DNA from: Pyrinomonadaceae bacterium
Lineage (GTDB): Bacteria; Acidobacteriota; Blastocatellia; Pyrinomonadales; Pyrinomonadaceae
Assembly (NCBI GenBank): GCA_019186825.1
Contig: JABARP010000012.1
Coordinates: forward strand, 259,532 to 323,531
Direction: 5' to 3'
DNA: 64,000 nucleotides
Made by a program: the position numbers and the translations under genes. How positions within the stretch are numbered: position 1 is the first letter of the stretch; every line of letters begins with the position of its first letter. Positions 35,003 to 43,784 of this stretch are shown here, in pieces. The notes beneath the pieces were generated by a model. That model searched no databases. It saw nothing but the letters and a program-made list of their open reading frames with translations, and was not told the origin of the DNA.

Positions 35003-35751
35003 TGATCGTTCTTTCCCTCCAAACTCTCTGGCAAATAGTCGCCGACGAACTTTCGCTCCATACCATTGCCCCAGCCGCAGCCGTGATCTGACGTAATCAT
35101 GGTCCGTGAATTTTCGCCGACGAATTGTCCTTCGAACGAAAGCAAGTGCAAGATCGAGCCGGGCCGTAGGTGTTCGCTCGCCCACGAGATCGGCGAATTG
35201 CCGTTCGCGTCACGAGCCTGAAGGTCTGCGCCATGATCGAGCAGGTATTGGATCATCGCTTCGTCGCCGTACGCGGCGGCGCGATGCAGCGGCGTCTCGC
35301 CTTTTGTGCGAACGTCGCGCATAAACGCGCCCGATTCGCCGCCCGGAATCGTTTTTGCATTCACATCTGCGCCGTTCTCGACGAGCAGTTTTATCACGTA
35401 AAGAAAATACGGCCGACCTGCTTTGCACAGCGCGCTGTGCAGCGGCGTTTCGCCAGTGCCGGGTTTTGCGTGATTGACGTCTGCGCCCTGTGAGATCAGA
35501 AAATCAACAACCTTCCAATGACCAAAGAACGACGCGTGACCGAGCTCTTCGTTAAGATCAATGCTCGAAAGATCACCGCCCGCGTCGAGCACCGCTTTTA
35601 GCGCCGTCGTGTCGTTGTAATAAACAAACCACTGCAGCGTCTTGATCTCGCCTTCGTGCAAAATGTCGCGCCAATCTGGCAGCTTCAGCAGATCAAAAAC
35701 CAAATCCGTCCGCCCACGCGAGATGCGATCAAGTAAAGTTTCTTTATCCAT
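34999..35751 (-). CDS. Ankyrin-repeat protein
   Basis: The 250-residue protein has about four ankyrin repeats between residues 50 and 190, for example ADVNHAKPGTGETPLHSALCKAG, GADVNAKT, KGETPLHRAAAYGDEAMIQYLLDHGADLQARDANGNSPISWA. Ankyrin repeats bind other proteins. No signal peptide or second domain is seen, so it is probably cytoplasmic. The ATG at 35751 is preferred over GTG 35763. Its stop overlaps the VOC gene start, suggesting co-translation. Confidence 0.85.
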   Translation of the reverse strand: MDKETLLDRISRGRTDLVFDLLKLPDWRDILHEGEIKTLQWFVYYNDTTALKAVLDAGGDLSSIDLNEELGHASFFGHWKVVDFLISQGADVNHAKPGTGETPLHSALCKAGRPYFLYVIKLLVENGADVNAKTIPGGESGAFMRDVRTKGETPLHRAAAYGDEAMIQYLLDHGADLQARDANGNSPISWASEHLRPGSILHLLSFEGQFVGENSRTMITSDHGCGWGNGMERKFVGDYLPESLEGKNDQ

Positions 35752-35828
35752 AAATTTAGCCACAGATTAGCAAAGGTCGATGTCGATAAAGTTCACTTCC
35801 TATCCGTTTTGTCTGTGCCTGTCGGCGG

Positions 35829-36101
35829 CTAAGTATTGCCAAATCTCACCGCCGCACGCGCCTTGGCTCGCGCAGCTTCACTTTCGCGGTCACGGGGTGA
35901 CGCCGTTGTAACAAGCGAATTCAGCATTTCCTGGGCTGCGGCCGCAACGCGTTCGACGGCCAGGTTGAAGGCTACCTCGTTTGCCTTCGACGGCTTGTTC
36001 ATTCCCGACAGCTTTCGGACGAATTGCAGCGCGGAGGCATTCACCTCGTCCGTCGTTGCCGGCGGATCGAAATTATAGAGGGTTTTGATGTTTCGACACA
36101 T
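35829..36101 (-). CDS. DUF2277 family protein
   Basis: The 90-residue protein starts MCRNIKTLYNFDPPATTDEV and contains LQFVRKLSGMNKPSKANEVAFNLAVERV, both signatures of DUF2277, a small family of unknown function with an N-terminal Cys. The C-terminal third is charged and helical. It lies 6 bases downstream of the SnoaL-like gene start region on the same strand. Confidence 0.9.
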   Translation of the reverse strand: MCRNIKTLYNFDPPATTDEVNASALQFVRKLSGMNKPSKANEVAFNLAVERVAAAAQEMLNSLVTTASPRDRESEAARAKARAAVRFGNT

Positions 36102-36107
36102 GGCTGA

Positions 36108-36545
36108 CTACTCCTGCCTGGGATACCATTCTCGACGGATCAGACCATCGACGATCTCGTAAATGACCGTGCCGTAAAACTCGACCGGCTTACCATCGGC
36201 CGTGCCGGTTATTTTCTCTTTATCGATGACATATTTACCGTCAACAATGCGGTTTACTATCTCGACTTTAAGCTTTACTCCCGGCGCCAGGATGCGTTCA
36301 AATTTCTTTCTGAGGGCTTCGTGCCCTTTTAGGATGACCTCGCCGGACGGCAAAGCGTAGGCCGTCGAATCTGCGGCATACGTTTTAAGAATGCCATCAA
36401 GATCTCGAGCATTAGCAGCATCGACGAGAGCCTGGGCAACTTGCTCAGGTGTCTTTTGGGCAGTCTGGACGGTTTGCGCGGAAGCGGCAATACCCACAGA
36501 AAGCAGAAACGCGGCGATCGCCCCGGTTATGAACGATTTTCTCAT
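36108..36545 (-). CDS. Secreted SnoaL-like/DUF4440 protein
   Basis: The 145-residue protein has a signal peptide (about residues 1-22, ending ASAQ) and a SnoaL-like alpha+beta barrel: PEQVAQALVDAANARDLDGILKTYAADSTAYALPSG, LRKKFERIL and the closing EFYGTVIYEIVDGLIRREWYP. Such proteins bind small hydrophobic ligands or act as cyclases. The ATG at 36545 is chosen; a TTG six bases earlier has better ribosome spacing to AAGGAG. It precedes the DUF2277 gene by 6 bases. Confidence 0.8.
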   Translation of the reverse strand: MRKSFITGAIAAFLLSVGIAASAQTVQTAQKTPEQVAQALVDAANARDLDGILKTYAADSTAYALPSGEVILKGHEALRKKFERILAPGVKLKVEIVNRIVDGKYVIDKEKITGTADGKPVEFYGTVIYEIVDGLIRREWYPRQE

Positions 36546-36560
36546 TCTCAAAAAAACTCC

Positions 36561-37241
36561 TTATAGGCCTTGTGAGACTATCCAATCTTTAGTTGTTCTC
36601 GCCATCTCATCAAACACATCTTCGGTTGAGGTTCGCGTTCTCTTTAAAGCCTTATAGCTGTGATCTGCTGTGTCCAGTAGATGAAGCGTTGCGCGGTCGC
36701 TGAGGCGTTCGATGACCGGCCGAAATAGTGAGAGGTCGTTAAGAGCGTCGCGTGTGCCCGAAAGAAACAGCACCGGCATCTTTATCGTATTCAGATGTGC
36801 AGCTCGCGCGTCGCTTGGACGATTCGGAGCATGAAGCGGGAACGAGAACAGAGCTAGTCCCTTAACGGCGTCAAGCGGACCTTCGCTTTGAGCGGTGGTC
36901 GTCATTCGTCCGCCAAATGAATGCCCGCCGGCAAGCAGCGTCAACTCCGGCGCGAGCCTTCGAGCTGCCGCAACTGCCGAACGCACAGTCGCCACAGCGA
37001 CCTTCGGCGAATCGACACCTCCGCGGCCATTCTCTTTGAAAGGAAAATTGTAACGGAACGTCGCGATGCCGTTTTCAGCAAGAGCATTCGCGATATTTGT
37101 CATCGCCGCCGAGCGCATATCCGCGCCGGCGCCGTGCCCGAGAACAACCAGATGCGTTGCCCCTTCAGGCCGCATTAAAATCGCTGACACCTCACCTTTG
37201 TCAGGTGTCGCGAGAAATTTTGACTCAACAGATTTCAACAT
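36561..37241 (-). CDS. Alpha/beta hydrolase, dienelactone-hydrolase-like
   Basis: The 226-residue enzyme has the nucleophile elbow GHSFGG (LLAGGHSFGGRM), an oxyanion loop in LVVLGHGAGADM, the acid in LFLSGTRDALND and the catalytic His in LLDTADHSYKAL. The set fits a Ser-Asp-His triad. It resembles the KANL3/Tex30-like and DLH families. Substrate is unknown. ATG 37241 and GTG 37244 are alternative starts. Confidence 0.8.
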   Translation of the reverse strand: MLKSVESKFLATPDKGEVSAILMRPEGATHLVVLGHGAGADMRSAAMTNIANALAENGIATFRYNFPFKENGRGGVDSPKVAVATVRSAVAAARRLAPELTLLAGGHSFGGRMTTTAQSEGPLDAVKGLALFSFPLHAPNRPSDARAAHLNTIKMPVLFLSGTRDALNDLSLFRPVIERLSDRATLHLLDTADHSYKALKRTRTSTEDVFDEMARTTKDWIVSQGL

Positions 37242-37317
37242 CACCGGCTACGGAACCTCGCCGATCTTAGTTTTGTCCAACGGGAGAATTCCGAGCCGGT
37301 TCAGCATCAAGGCCGGG

Positions 37318-37767
37318 CTACGCCGCAGCTCCTGTCGGCTTAAGAGTCGCATCGAGCGTGATCTCGGCGGCAGAGAGAACCTTCGAGACCGGACAATTTT
37401 CCTTAGCCGTTGTCGCGATGGTTTGGAACTCTTCGTCGGTGATGCCGGGCACTTCCGCCACAGTTACAAGCTCGATCTTTGGGATCGCAAAGCCTTCGCC
37501 CTGTTTCTCGATATGAACGCTCGCCTTCGTCTCGATGCTCTTCGGCGTAAAGCCGGATTTGCCAAGGATCAGCGAGAATGCCATTGAAAAACAGCCTGCA
37601 TGTGCCGCGGCGATCAACTCCTCAGGATTCGTCGACTTCGTATCGTTGCCAAAACGCGAGTTGAACGAATAAGGCCCTGCGAATGCGCCGCTTCCGAGCT
37701 TGACCTCGCCGCTGCCTTCCGTAACGCTGCCATTCCACTTTGCTTCTGAAGTTCGTTTGATATTCAT
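37318..37767 (-). CDS. osmC: OsmC-family thiol peroxidase
   Basis: The 149-residue protein has the OsmC/Ohr layout with two catalytic cysteines: the peroxidatic Cys in AAHAGCFSMAFS (about residue 59) and the resolving Cys in ENCPVSKVLSA (about 124). It reduces organic hydroperoxides. It lies downstream of hmgA in the same direction. The intergenic gap (37768-37857) carries two overlapping GC-rich hairpins with no T-run. Confidence 0.92.
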   Translation of the reverse strand: MNIKRTSEAKWNGSVTEGSGEVKLGSGAFAGPYSFNSRFGNDTKSTNPEELIAAAHAGCFSMAFSLILGKSGFTPKSIETKASVHIEKQGEGFAIPKIELVTVAEVPGITDEEFQTIATTAKENCPVSKVLSAAEITLDATLKPTGAAA

Positions 37768-37857
37768 AATTTCACCTCACAACTACTACGATACTCCTTC
37801 AGCAGGGCGAAGTGATAATGGCCCTGCATAGCGATGCAGGCATAGTCTTCAATATAT

Positions 37858-39186
37858 TTATCCCTGAAAATTCTTCTTCAACCCCTGCCAGACTTCGCTA
37901 TATTCGTGTTGAAGTTTTGAGGTTTCCATTGCGAACTTCGTTGGGCGTATTATGTAGCGTGATTCGAACATAAAGGCCATCGTACCGGTCAGTTTCTGCG
38001 GCTTGAGGTCGCTATTTGAGGCTTTTTCGAAGGCATCAAGGTCCGGGCCGTGAGCCGACATTTGGTTGTGTAAGCTGCCGCCGCCCGGGACAAACCCCTC
38101 TTCCTTTGCGTCATATTGGCCATAGACGAGGCCCATATATTCGCTCATCGTATTGCGGTGATACCACGGTGGTCGGAATGTATCTTCGGCTACGAGCCAT
38201 CGTTCAGGGAAGATCGCAAAATCACAATTTGCAACGCCAGGTTCACCGGATGGAGAGGTAAGTACGGTGAAGATGCAGGGGTCCGGATGGTCGAAAGAGA
38301 TCGAGCCGATCGTGTTGAAGCGGCGAAGGTCGTAGCGATACGGCACATTATTGCCGTGCCACGCAACCACGTCGAGAGGCGAATGGCCGCTCATACAGGT
38401 CCAAAGATTCCCGCCCAATTTTGCCACGATCTCGAACTCGCCTTCTACGTCCTCGAACCAGGCGACAGGTGTTTCAAAATCGCGCGCGTTGGCCAATCCG
38501 TTGGCGCCGATAGGCCCAAGCTCCGGAAGGCGGAACTGCGGCCCGTAGTTCTCGCAGATATAGCCACGGGAAGACTGCATCGCGGACTTGTCCTGCTGCT
38601 TGCCGGGGTCAACACGAAACCTCAGTCCGCGCGGAATACAACAGATATCCCCCGGACCAACCTCGAGCACGCCAAGTTCCGTGTAGATGGTTAGTCCGCC
38701 AAGCTCGGGAACGATCAGCATTTCGCCATCGGCGTTATAAAAATAGCGGCCGTCCATGCCCTTGTTAAAAGCATAGATGTGAACTCCGATGCCTGCCTGC
38801 CCGAAAAGGTCGCCGTTGCCGGCAATGGTCGTTATACCGTCGATAAAGTCTGTTGGTTCAGTCGGGATCGGCAGCGGGTCCCAACGAAGCTGATTCGGCG
38901 TCGTGATGACTTCATCAAAAGGAGTTGAGCGGAAAAGCGAGGCTTTCTCGCGACCGTGGATCTCGCTGTATGGAACGAAGGGCTTATGGAGAACACTAGG
39001 CCTGATGCGGTATTTCCACGTACGCCGATTCTGCGCACGCGGCACCGTGAATGCCGTACCGGAAAACTGCTCGGCGTAAAGCCCGAGCGGCGCTTTCTGC
39101 GGCGAGTTTTGGCCAATGGGCAACGCACCCGCGACCGCCTCGGTGGCGAACTCATTCGCGAAACCGGTTTGATATTTCAGATCCAT
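37858..39186 (-). CDS. hmgA: Homogentisate 1,2-dioxygenase
   Basis: The 442-residue enzyme cleaves homogentisate to maleylacetoacetate in phenylalanine and tyrosine breakdown. It shows the family start [40 protein letters not shown] and the iron-binding region [15 protein letters not shown] and [12 protein letters not shown], where the His and Glu ligands lie. Length is normal. ATG 39186 is chosen because it begins the conserved N-terminus; an upstream GTG at 39210 is less likely. It lies downstream of hppD, so the two steps are encoded in order. Confidence 0.95.
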   Translation of the reverse strand: MDLKYQTGFANEFATEAVAGALPIGQNSPQKAPLGLYAEQFSGTAFTVPRAQNRRTWKYRIRPSVLHKPFVPYSEIHGREKASLFRSTPFDEVITTPNQLRWDPLPIPTEPTDFIDGITTIAGNGDLFGQAGIGVHIYAFNKGMDGRYFYNADGEMLIVPELGGLTIYTELGVLEVGPGDICCIPRGLRFRVDPGKQQDKSAMQSSRGYICENYGPQFRLPELGPIGANGLANARDFETPVAWFEDVEGEFEIVAKLGGNLWTCMSGHSPLDVVAWHGNNVPYRYDLRRFNTIGSISFDHPDPCIFTVLTSPSGEPGVANCDFAIFPERWLVAEDTFRPPWYHRNTMSEYMGLVYGQYDAKEEGFVPGGGSLHNQMSAHGPDLDAFEKASNSDLKPQKLTGTMAFMFESRYIIRPTKFAMETSKLQHEYSEVWQGLKKNFQG

Positions 39187-39263
39187 ATCAAGATGTTGCC
39201 ACGAATGCACGAATTAATAAATCCGGCTCTGATACGTGCATTCGTGACTAAGCTTCTTTGGAA

Positions 39264-40409
39264 TTATAGATTTCCGCGACGGCGTTGTTCTTCTTCTATC
39301 GAAACAAACAGCGCCTTGAAGTTGCCCTTGCCAAAACCTTTGCAGCCTTTACGCTGGAGAATTTCGTAGAAAACGGTCGGCCGATCTTCTACTGGCTTTG
39401 TGAAGATCTGCAGCAGATAACCTTCGTCATCGCGATCGACGAGGATGCCGAGCCGTTTCAGGTCGTCGATCGATTCATCGATCTCACCGACGCGGGCCGG
39501 GATCTCTTCGTAATATTCGTCCGGTACGCGAAGGAATTCGACGCCATTCTCCTGGAGCTTGCCGACCGTGTGCAGAATATCGCGGCAGAGTAGGGCAACA
39601 TGCTGGGCTCCGGCCGAACGGTAAAAGTCGATATACTCCTGGATCTGCGATTTGCCGCCCTTGCCTTCGGCAGGTTCGTTGATCGGGAACTTGATATTGT
39701 GCTGGCCGTCGCTCATCACGATCGACATCAGCGCAGAATACTCGGTCGAAATGTCCTTGTCGTCGAATGTGATATAGCGGAAAAAGCCAAGCACATCGCG
39801 ATAGAAATCGCACCAGGAATTCATCTTGCCGAGCTCGACATTGCCGACGATGTGATCGACGAGCATCAAGCCGACGCCGTCGCCTTCAACCTTTTGCTCG
39901 ACAAAGCCGGGAAGGAACGGACCGGAGTAATTATGGCCGTTGTTCGTGTTGTAGGAGATGAATGAGTGGATCGTGTCGCCATAGGTCGCGATTGCCGAAT
40001 GGCGAACCGAGCCATTCTCATCCTTTAGGTCGCGCGGCTCGACGACAGGCGTCGCACCGCGTTTTACGGCCTCATTGAAAGCGTGGTCGGCGTCCTCAAC
40101 GTAGAAAGCAATGTCCTTAACGCCATCGCCGTGCCGTTTGATGTGCTCGGCGGCAGGATGTTCCGGACCCATCGGAGCCGTTAGGACGAAGTTCACATTT
40201 CCTTGCTTTAGGAGGTAGCTCGTCGTCTCGCGATTACCCGTTTCAAGGCCGGAATACGCCGCCCGCGAAAAGCCGAAAGCCTTTCGATAGTAGAATTCGG
40301 CTTGCTTGGCGTTCCCGACATAAAACTCGACGTGATGTATCTTCTTCAAACCCAGCGGATTCTTAACCGCCGTACTCGTGTCTGTTGCTGTGTTTGTTTC
40401 TGTGATCAT
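39264..40409 (-). CDS. hppD: 4-hydroxyphenylpyruvate dioxygenase
   Basis: The 381-residue enzyme converts 4-hydroxyphenylpyruvate to homogentisate. Two VOC-type domains are visible: an N-terminal half starting [21 protein letters not shown] and a C-terminal half with [16 protein letters not shown]. The iron ligands are a His in VDHIVG, a His in [12 protein letters not shown] and a Glu in [10 protein letters not shown]. The closing [18 protein letters not shown] is the conserved C-terminal helix. It lies between the secreted hypothetical gene and hmgA, 77 bases upstream of hmgA. Confidence 0.95.
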   Translation of the reverse strand: MITETNTATDTSTAVKNPLGLKKIHHVEFYVGNAKQAEFYYRKAFGFSRAAYSGLETGNRETTSYLLKQGNVNFVLTAPMGPEHPAAEHIKRHGDGVKDIAFYVEDADHAFNEAVKRGATPVVEPRDLKDENGSVRHSAIATYGDTIHSFISYNTNNGHNYSGPFLPGFVEQKVEGDGVGLMLVDHIVGNVELGKMNSWCDFYRDVLGFFRYITFDDKDISTEYSALMSIVMSDGQHNIKFPINEPAEGKGGKSQIQEYIDFYRSAGAQHVALLCRDILHTVGKLQENGVEFLRVPDEYYEEIPARVGEIDESIDDLKRLGILVDRDDEGYLLQIFTKPVEDRPTVFYEILQRKGCKGFGKGNFKALFVSIEEEQRRRGNL

Positions 40410-40427
40410 GATACTTAAGACTGCGTG

Positions 40428-41639
40428 TTATTCGTTTCCCTTTTCAGCGTAGTAGCTGTTGCCAAGGACCTCTTTAAAATCCTTCAAGAATTTTTCCTTT
40501 CCGGGCTTTGCTTTTGGCCAGACCATATCGAAATAGGTCCACGCCAGGTCTTCGTGGCCGGTGAAGATAAGGTCGATCATCTCGCTCCAAAAGGCATCTT
40601 CAAATTGACCGAATTCGTCTGTATATGGCTCGTTCGATATCTTTTTGCGAGCGGCGGCTGCCTTACGTTTCAAAACGGCCGTGCTCGGTGCGGGCTTTTT
40701 CATCAATGCGAAGTTCGGTACAGCCTCGCCATCTTTGAACTCCAGGATGACCGACGGCATCGGGGAGCCTGCAAACGACATATTCCAATACGCCCACGCA
40801 TTGTCGGCAGTCTCAAAACGCAGCCCGCCTTTGGGATTCTTACCGATCGGTATCATACCGGCGTTTCCCGTATCCACACTGCGGACAGCGACCGGTCCCT
40901 CCTTCGGAAGTTCAATGAAATAGTACGTTGTGCAGCAATGTGCTCCGCCCGAATAGTATTCGAGCATTACGTCCGGCACGCCGTCACCGGTCTTATCAGG
41001 TGTGTTGTTTATAAGAGCCGCGGTTTTCCTTTCGTCGGCAGGTGCGCTCTTCTCGACGGTGCCGGCGAACGAATAGCCCATGGCCGGTGAACCAACATCG
41101 CTGTGAAGAAGATTCTTTAGACCGCCGTCTTTCTTGATCGTGACAAAAGATTCGCCGGCTTCGGTTTCCGTATCGGGAACGTTAACGATCGTTATCTCGT
41201 AGCCCGCCATCTTACGCGAAGCCTTTACCTCGCCGCGTTTTGGGATCGTAAAGTCGTTGCCGTAGGTCATAGAAGAAGTCTGCGGCTTTTTGTCCTCTGC
41301 TTTCGGGTCTAGGAAGAATCGAATCGAGTAAACACCGGCTGCCGGAGCGATAAAATAAGCCGCGTTTATCCAGCTTGAATCACCCTTTTGCAGAACCTTA
41401 CCGGAGCTATCTGTTATCTCGTAAAGGAAAGTATTACTATCGCTCGCCGCCCAAGCGAACTGTGCAAAACCGTCTGCCTTAAGCTCCACCGAGAATTTCG
41501 CGTCCTTGTCCGGTGCGACCGTGAACGTGACCTTTGTACCCGGAGCAAGTAGCGGAGCGGCTTCCTGCCCAAACACCGAGGATGCAAAGAGAACACTCAG
41601 GGTCCCCACAACACCAAATATCAATAATTTCTTCAACAT
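40428..41639 (-). CDS. Secreted protein of unknown function inside the tyrosine-catabolic cluster
   Basis: The 403-residue protein has a signal peptide (about 1-24, ending VFGQ) and is predicted mostly beta. It contains a beta-rich N-terminal part (GTKVTFTVAPDKDAKFSVEL; AAYFIAPAAGVYSIRFFL) and a central FG-GAP-like calcium-type loop (TPDKTGDGVPDVMLEYYSGG) followed by HCCTTYYFIEL. The C-terminal 100 residues are helical. I recognise no family. It is inserted between phhA and hppD and ends 18 bases before hppD, so it is probably co-transcribed with the catabolic genes. Confidence 0.75.
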   Translation of the reverse strand: MLKKLLIFGVVGTLSVLFASSVFGQEAAPLLAPGTKVTFTVAPDKDAKFSVELKADGFAQFAWAASDSNTFLYEITDSSGKVLQKGDSSWINAAYFIAPAAGVYSIRFFLDPKAEDKKPQTSSMTYGNDFTIPKRGEVKASRKMAGYEITIVNVPDTETEAGESFVTIKKDGGLKNLLHSDVGSPAMGYSFAGTVEKSAPADERKTAALINNTPDKTGDGVPDVMLEYYSGGAHCCTTYYFIELPKEGPVAVRSVDTGNAGMIPIGKNPKGGLRFETADNAWAYWNMSFAGSPMPSVILEFKDGEAVPNFALMKKPAPSTAVLKRKAAAARKKISNEPYTDEFGQFEDAFWSEMIDLIFTGHEDLAWTYFDMVWPKAKPGKEKFLKDFKEVLGNSYYAEKGNE

Positions 41640-41662
41640 CTTTCTTCCTATCGATCTAAATT

Positions 41663-42577
41663 CTACTTTCTATCAAAACTCTCAATATACTTACGCGTTA
41701 CTTCCTTGAGTTCCGCATAGCTCGGGATCACATACAATATCGGCTGCATATCGCTGTATGTGTAGGGCGTGTTGATCACTTCATCGAGATCAAAAGGGCG
41801 TCGCTCGACCTCGTCGCCAAAAGCGTGTTCAAGCTCGCCAAAGCTCGAGAGCAATCCTGCTCCATAGGCTTTGATGCCGCCTTCGTGCTCGACGAGGCCA
41901 AATTCGACGGTGTACCAGTAGAGCCTGCCGAGTTCTTCGATCTGCTTATCGGTCGCGCGCTGCGCACCTTCGCCGATCGATTGTGAAAAGTCCGCGAAAT
42001 TCGGATTCGTGAACATCGGGATGTGGCCGATAGATTCGTGAACGACGTCGGGCTCCGGCGTGTAATCCGGGCGAGAGTGATGGCGAATGTACTGCGTCGA
42101 GAGCATCACGCGATAACCGAGCCACGAAAGGAACCCGCGCGTTTCAACAAGGCCCTCGATCGGTGCGAGGCGAAAGCCCGTCAACTCCTTCAAACGGCGA
42201 TTCATTTCCGTCAGCTGCGGGATGCGCTCGTTCGTGATGCCGAGATCGCGTTTTGCCTTTAGGTAGAACGGAGAAGCGTGCTGCTCATGCAGCTCTTCAA
42301 GGCGTGTGGCAACGTGCCGCCATATCTCCTGCTCCTGTTCGGAATAATCAACGTCAGTAACCTCGCCTGTTTCGCGAAACTTCTTCGCTAGCGAAGCAAT
42401 GTAATCGCGGCGTTTTCGATACTCGGGATCATTCGCTCCCGGATGATCGAGATGAAGCTCGTTGATATTCTCGAATTTCAGGTCGCGAAATTCGGGGAGG
42501 TCTTTCGCTTTCGTCGGCGTGGTGTGTATGTCGGATCCGGCTTCCGTAGGCATTGCGGCTGTTTCGGTCAGGGCCAT
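41663..42577 (-). CDS. phhA: Phenylalanine 4-monooxygenase
   Basis: The 304-residue monooxygenase converts phenylalanine to tyrosine with tetrahydrobiopterin. It has the catalytic domain of aromatic amino-acid hydroxylases, without the ACT domain of animal enzymes. The iron ligands are His180 and His185 ([11 protein letters not shown]) and Glu225 ([11 protein letters not shown]). Motifs [12 protein letters not shown] and [16 protein letters not shown] are conserved. It is transcribed divergently from an Lrp/AsnC-type regulator and is followed by a secreted hypothetical protein, hppD and hmgA, forming the start of the phenylalanine-to-maleylacetoacetate route. Confidence 0.95.
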   Translation of the reverse strand: MALTETAAMPTEAGSDIHTTPTKAKDLPEFRDLKFENINELHLDHPGANDPEYRKRRDYIASLAKKFRETGEVTDVDYSEQEQEIWRHVATRLEELHEQHASPFYLKAKRDLGITNERIPQLTEMNRRLKELTGFRLAPIEGLVETRGFLSWLGYRVMLSTQYIRHHSRPDYTPEPDVVHESIGHIPMFTNPNFADFSQSIGEGAQRATDKQIEELGRLYWYTVEFGLVEHEGGIKAYGAGLLSSFGELEHAFGDEVERRPFDLDEVINTPYTYSDMQPILYVIPSYAELKEVTRKYIESFDRK

Positions 42578-42606
42578 GATGTTTAGATTCCTCCCGGCGA
42601 GTTCGT

Positions 42607-42628
42607 GCCGCCTAAGGTCTTAAGCGGC
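42607..42628. promoter_or_regulatory. Palindrome in the phhA/Lrp divergent region, candidate operator
   Basis: The 22-base element has arms GCCGC and GCGGC and inner CTAAG and CTTAA, with one mismatch. It lies about 30 bases upstream of the phhA start and 130 upstream of the regulator. It could be the binding site of the adjacent Lrp/AsnC protein, or a 5'-leader hairpin of phhA. Sequence similarity to the Lrp consensus is weak. Confidence 0.35.
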
Positions 42629-42757
42629 GTAGTTTGTCCTAAACAATCTATTTTAATCGACCCCATCTGTATTTTGAATGGGATTTATATGGTTTGGCGG
42701 CTATTTGACATTAGTTCCTTAGGCGAAATGGCACAATTACTTTAGAATATGCACTGA

Positions 42758-43192
42758 ATGCTTGATGAGATCGATCGGAAGCTCATTCAGATCCTGCAGG
42801 AAGACGCTCGTATGAGCTACGCCGAGCTCGGCCGCCAGGTCGGGCTGACGACGCCTGCCGTCATCGAACGCGTCCGTAAACTTGAGGATTCGAAGATCAT
42901 CTGCGGCTATCGAGCCGAGATCGATACGGCACGCGTTGGCCTGCCGATCACGGCGTTCATCAGGATGAGCATTGCGGGTGTCGATTACAGCCACATAATC
43001 GAGGTCGCCGAGAGCTCCAATGAAGTTCTCGAATGCCATCGCGGAACCGGCGAGGATTCGTTCATAATGAAGGTCGCCGTCTCAAGCGTCGAACACCTCC
43101 AAGAGGTCATCGACCGCCTCACGCCATACGGAATCACCACAACCACGATCGTCCTTTCGTCACCGTTAAAACGAAGGATCGTCGAGATCTAA
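42758..43192 (+). CDS. Lrp/AsnC-family transcriptional regulator
   Basis: The 144-residue regulator has an N-terminal winged HTH (IDRKLIQILQEDARMSYAELGRQVGLTTPAVIERVRKLE) and a C-terminal RAM/AsnC ligand-binding domain (FIRMSIAGVDYSHIIEVAESSNEVLECHRGTGEDSFIMKVAV). The family senses amino acids. It is divergent from phhA with a 180-base intergenic region, so it probably controls phenylalanine and tyrosine catabolism. Confidence 0.93.
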   Translation: MLDEIDRKLIQILQEDARMSYAELGRQVGLTTPAVIERVRKLEDSKIICGYRAEIDTARVGLPITAFIRMSIAGVDYSHIIEVAESSNEVLECHRGTGEDSFIMKVAVSSVEHLQEVIDRLTPYGITTTTIVLSSPLKRRIVEI

Positions 43193-43206
43193 CAGCCGGG
43201 CAGAGG

Positions 43207-43623
43207 CTATTTTTTCTTCGGCGGCCTTTCGGTCGTCTTGCCGTCAAATTCCTCGTCGTTTGCCTCGGCTTCTGCCTTGGTTTTGCGAACGATCTGATCC
43301 TTGTGATGTGGCGGAGCGTAGATCGTGTAGAGCTTAAGATCTTCGCTTGCCGAGGTATTGATCACATTATGTTTCGCCCCCGAAGGCACGATGACCACGT
43401 CGCCATCCTTGACGTTGTAGGTCGTCTTGTCAATGATCACGCGTCCCCTTCCGCTCTCGAACCGTAGGAATTGGTCGTTCTCCCAATGTGTCTCAAGCCC
43501 TATCTCTTCCTTTGGCTTGAGGCTCATCAATACGAGTTGAAGGTGCGACCCGCTATACAAAACCTTGCGAAAATTCTTGTTCTTCAGCGTATCTTTCTCG
43601 ATGTTCGTTTTATAGCCTTTCAT
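43207..43623 (-). CDS. Cupin-domain protein
   Basis: The 138-residue protein has a single cupin fold: LVLMSLKPKEEIGLETHWENDQFLRFESGRGRVIID, then KDGDVVIVPSGAKHNVINT. The metal-site pattern is partly typical (H in THWE; Glu; H in GAKHNV). A Lys-rich C-terminal tail follows. The ATG at 43623 has a strong AAGGAG site 8 bases upstream; in-frame starts further upstream are rejected. It converges with the Lrp gene on the other strand. Confidence 0.82.
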   Translation of the reverse strand: MKGYKTNIEKDTLKNKNFRKVLYSGSHLQLVLMSLKPKEEIGLETHWENDQFLRFESGRGRVIIDKTTYNVKDGDVVIVPSGAKHNVINTSASEDLKLYTIYAPPHHKDQIVRKTKAEAEANDEEFDGKTTERPPKKK

Positions 43624-43676
43624 ACGGTTCTCCTTAAACGGCTCAAGAGCCATCCTATTCTTCAACGTCTGCTATT

Positions 43677-43784
43677 TCAACCTTTCAAGGGAAGTGCCCA
43701 GTCGATAGCGGCGGCCAGTCGACCGCATATCTCCTGATCCCCTGTCGTTAAGCCGGCGTCGTACTCACGAACTTCATTGTTCAT
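43677..43784 (-). pseudogene. Short frame coupled to gltX, possible N-terminal remnant of a DUF1801 protein
   Basis: An ATG overlaps the gltX stop (ATGA) and opens a 35-codon frame reading MNNEVREYDAGLTTGDQEIC, then GRLAAAIDWALPLKG and a stop. The block resembles the first 30 residues of DUF1801 proteins, which normally run to more than 100 residues with a KIWHAHPVWF region just after ALP. That region is missing, so the gene looks truncated by a deletion. The DUF1801 match is from memory and is tentative. Confidence 0.35.

Noticed and set aside
35003..35185. N-terminal extension of the VOC protein
   Set aside because: It lies in a shifted frame of the ankyrin gene and is Arg-rich; the ATG at 35002 starts the fold.
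37811..37842. Riboswitch-like overlapping hairpins between hmgA and osmC
   Set aside because: Two GC-rich stems share bases but there is no T-run, no conserved aptamer pattern and no evidence of a ligand.
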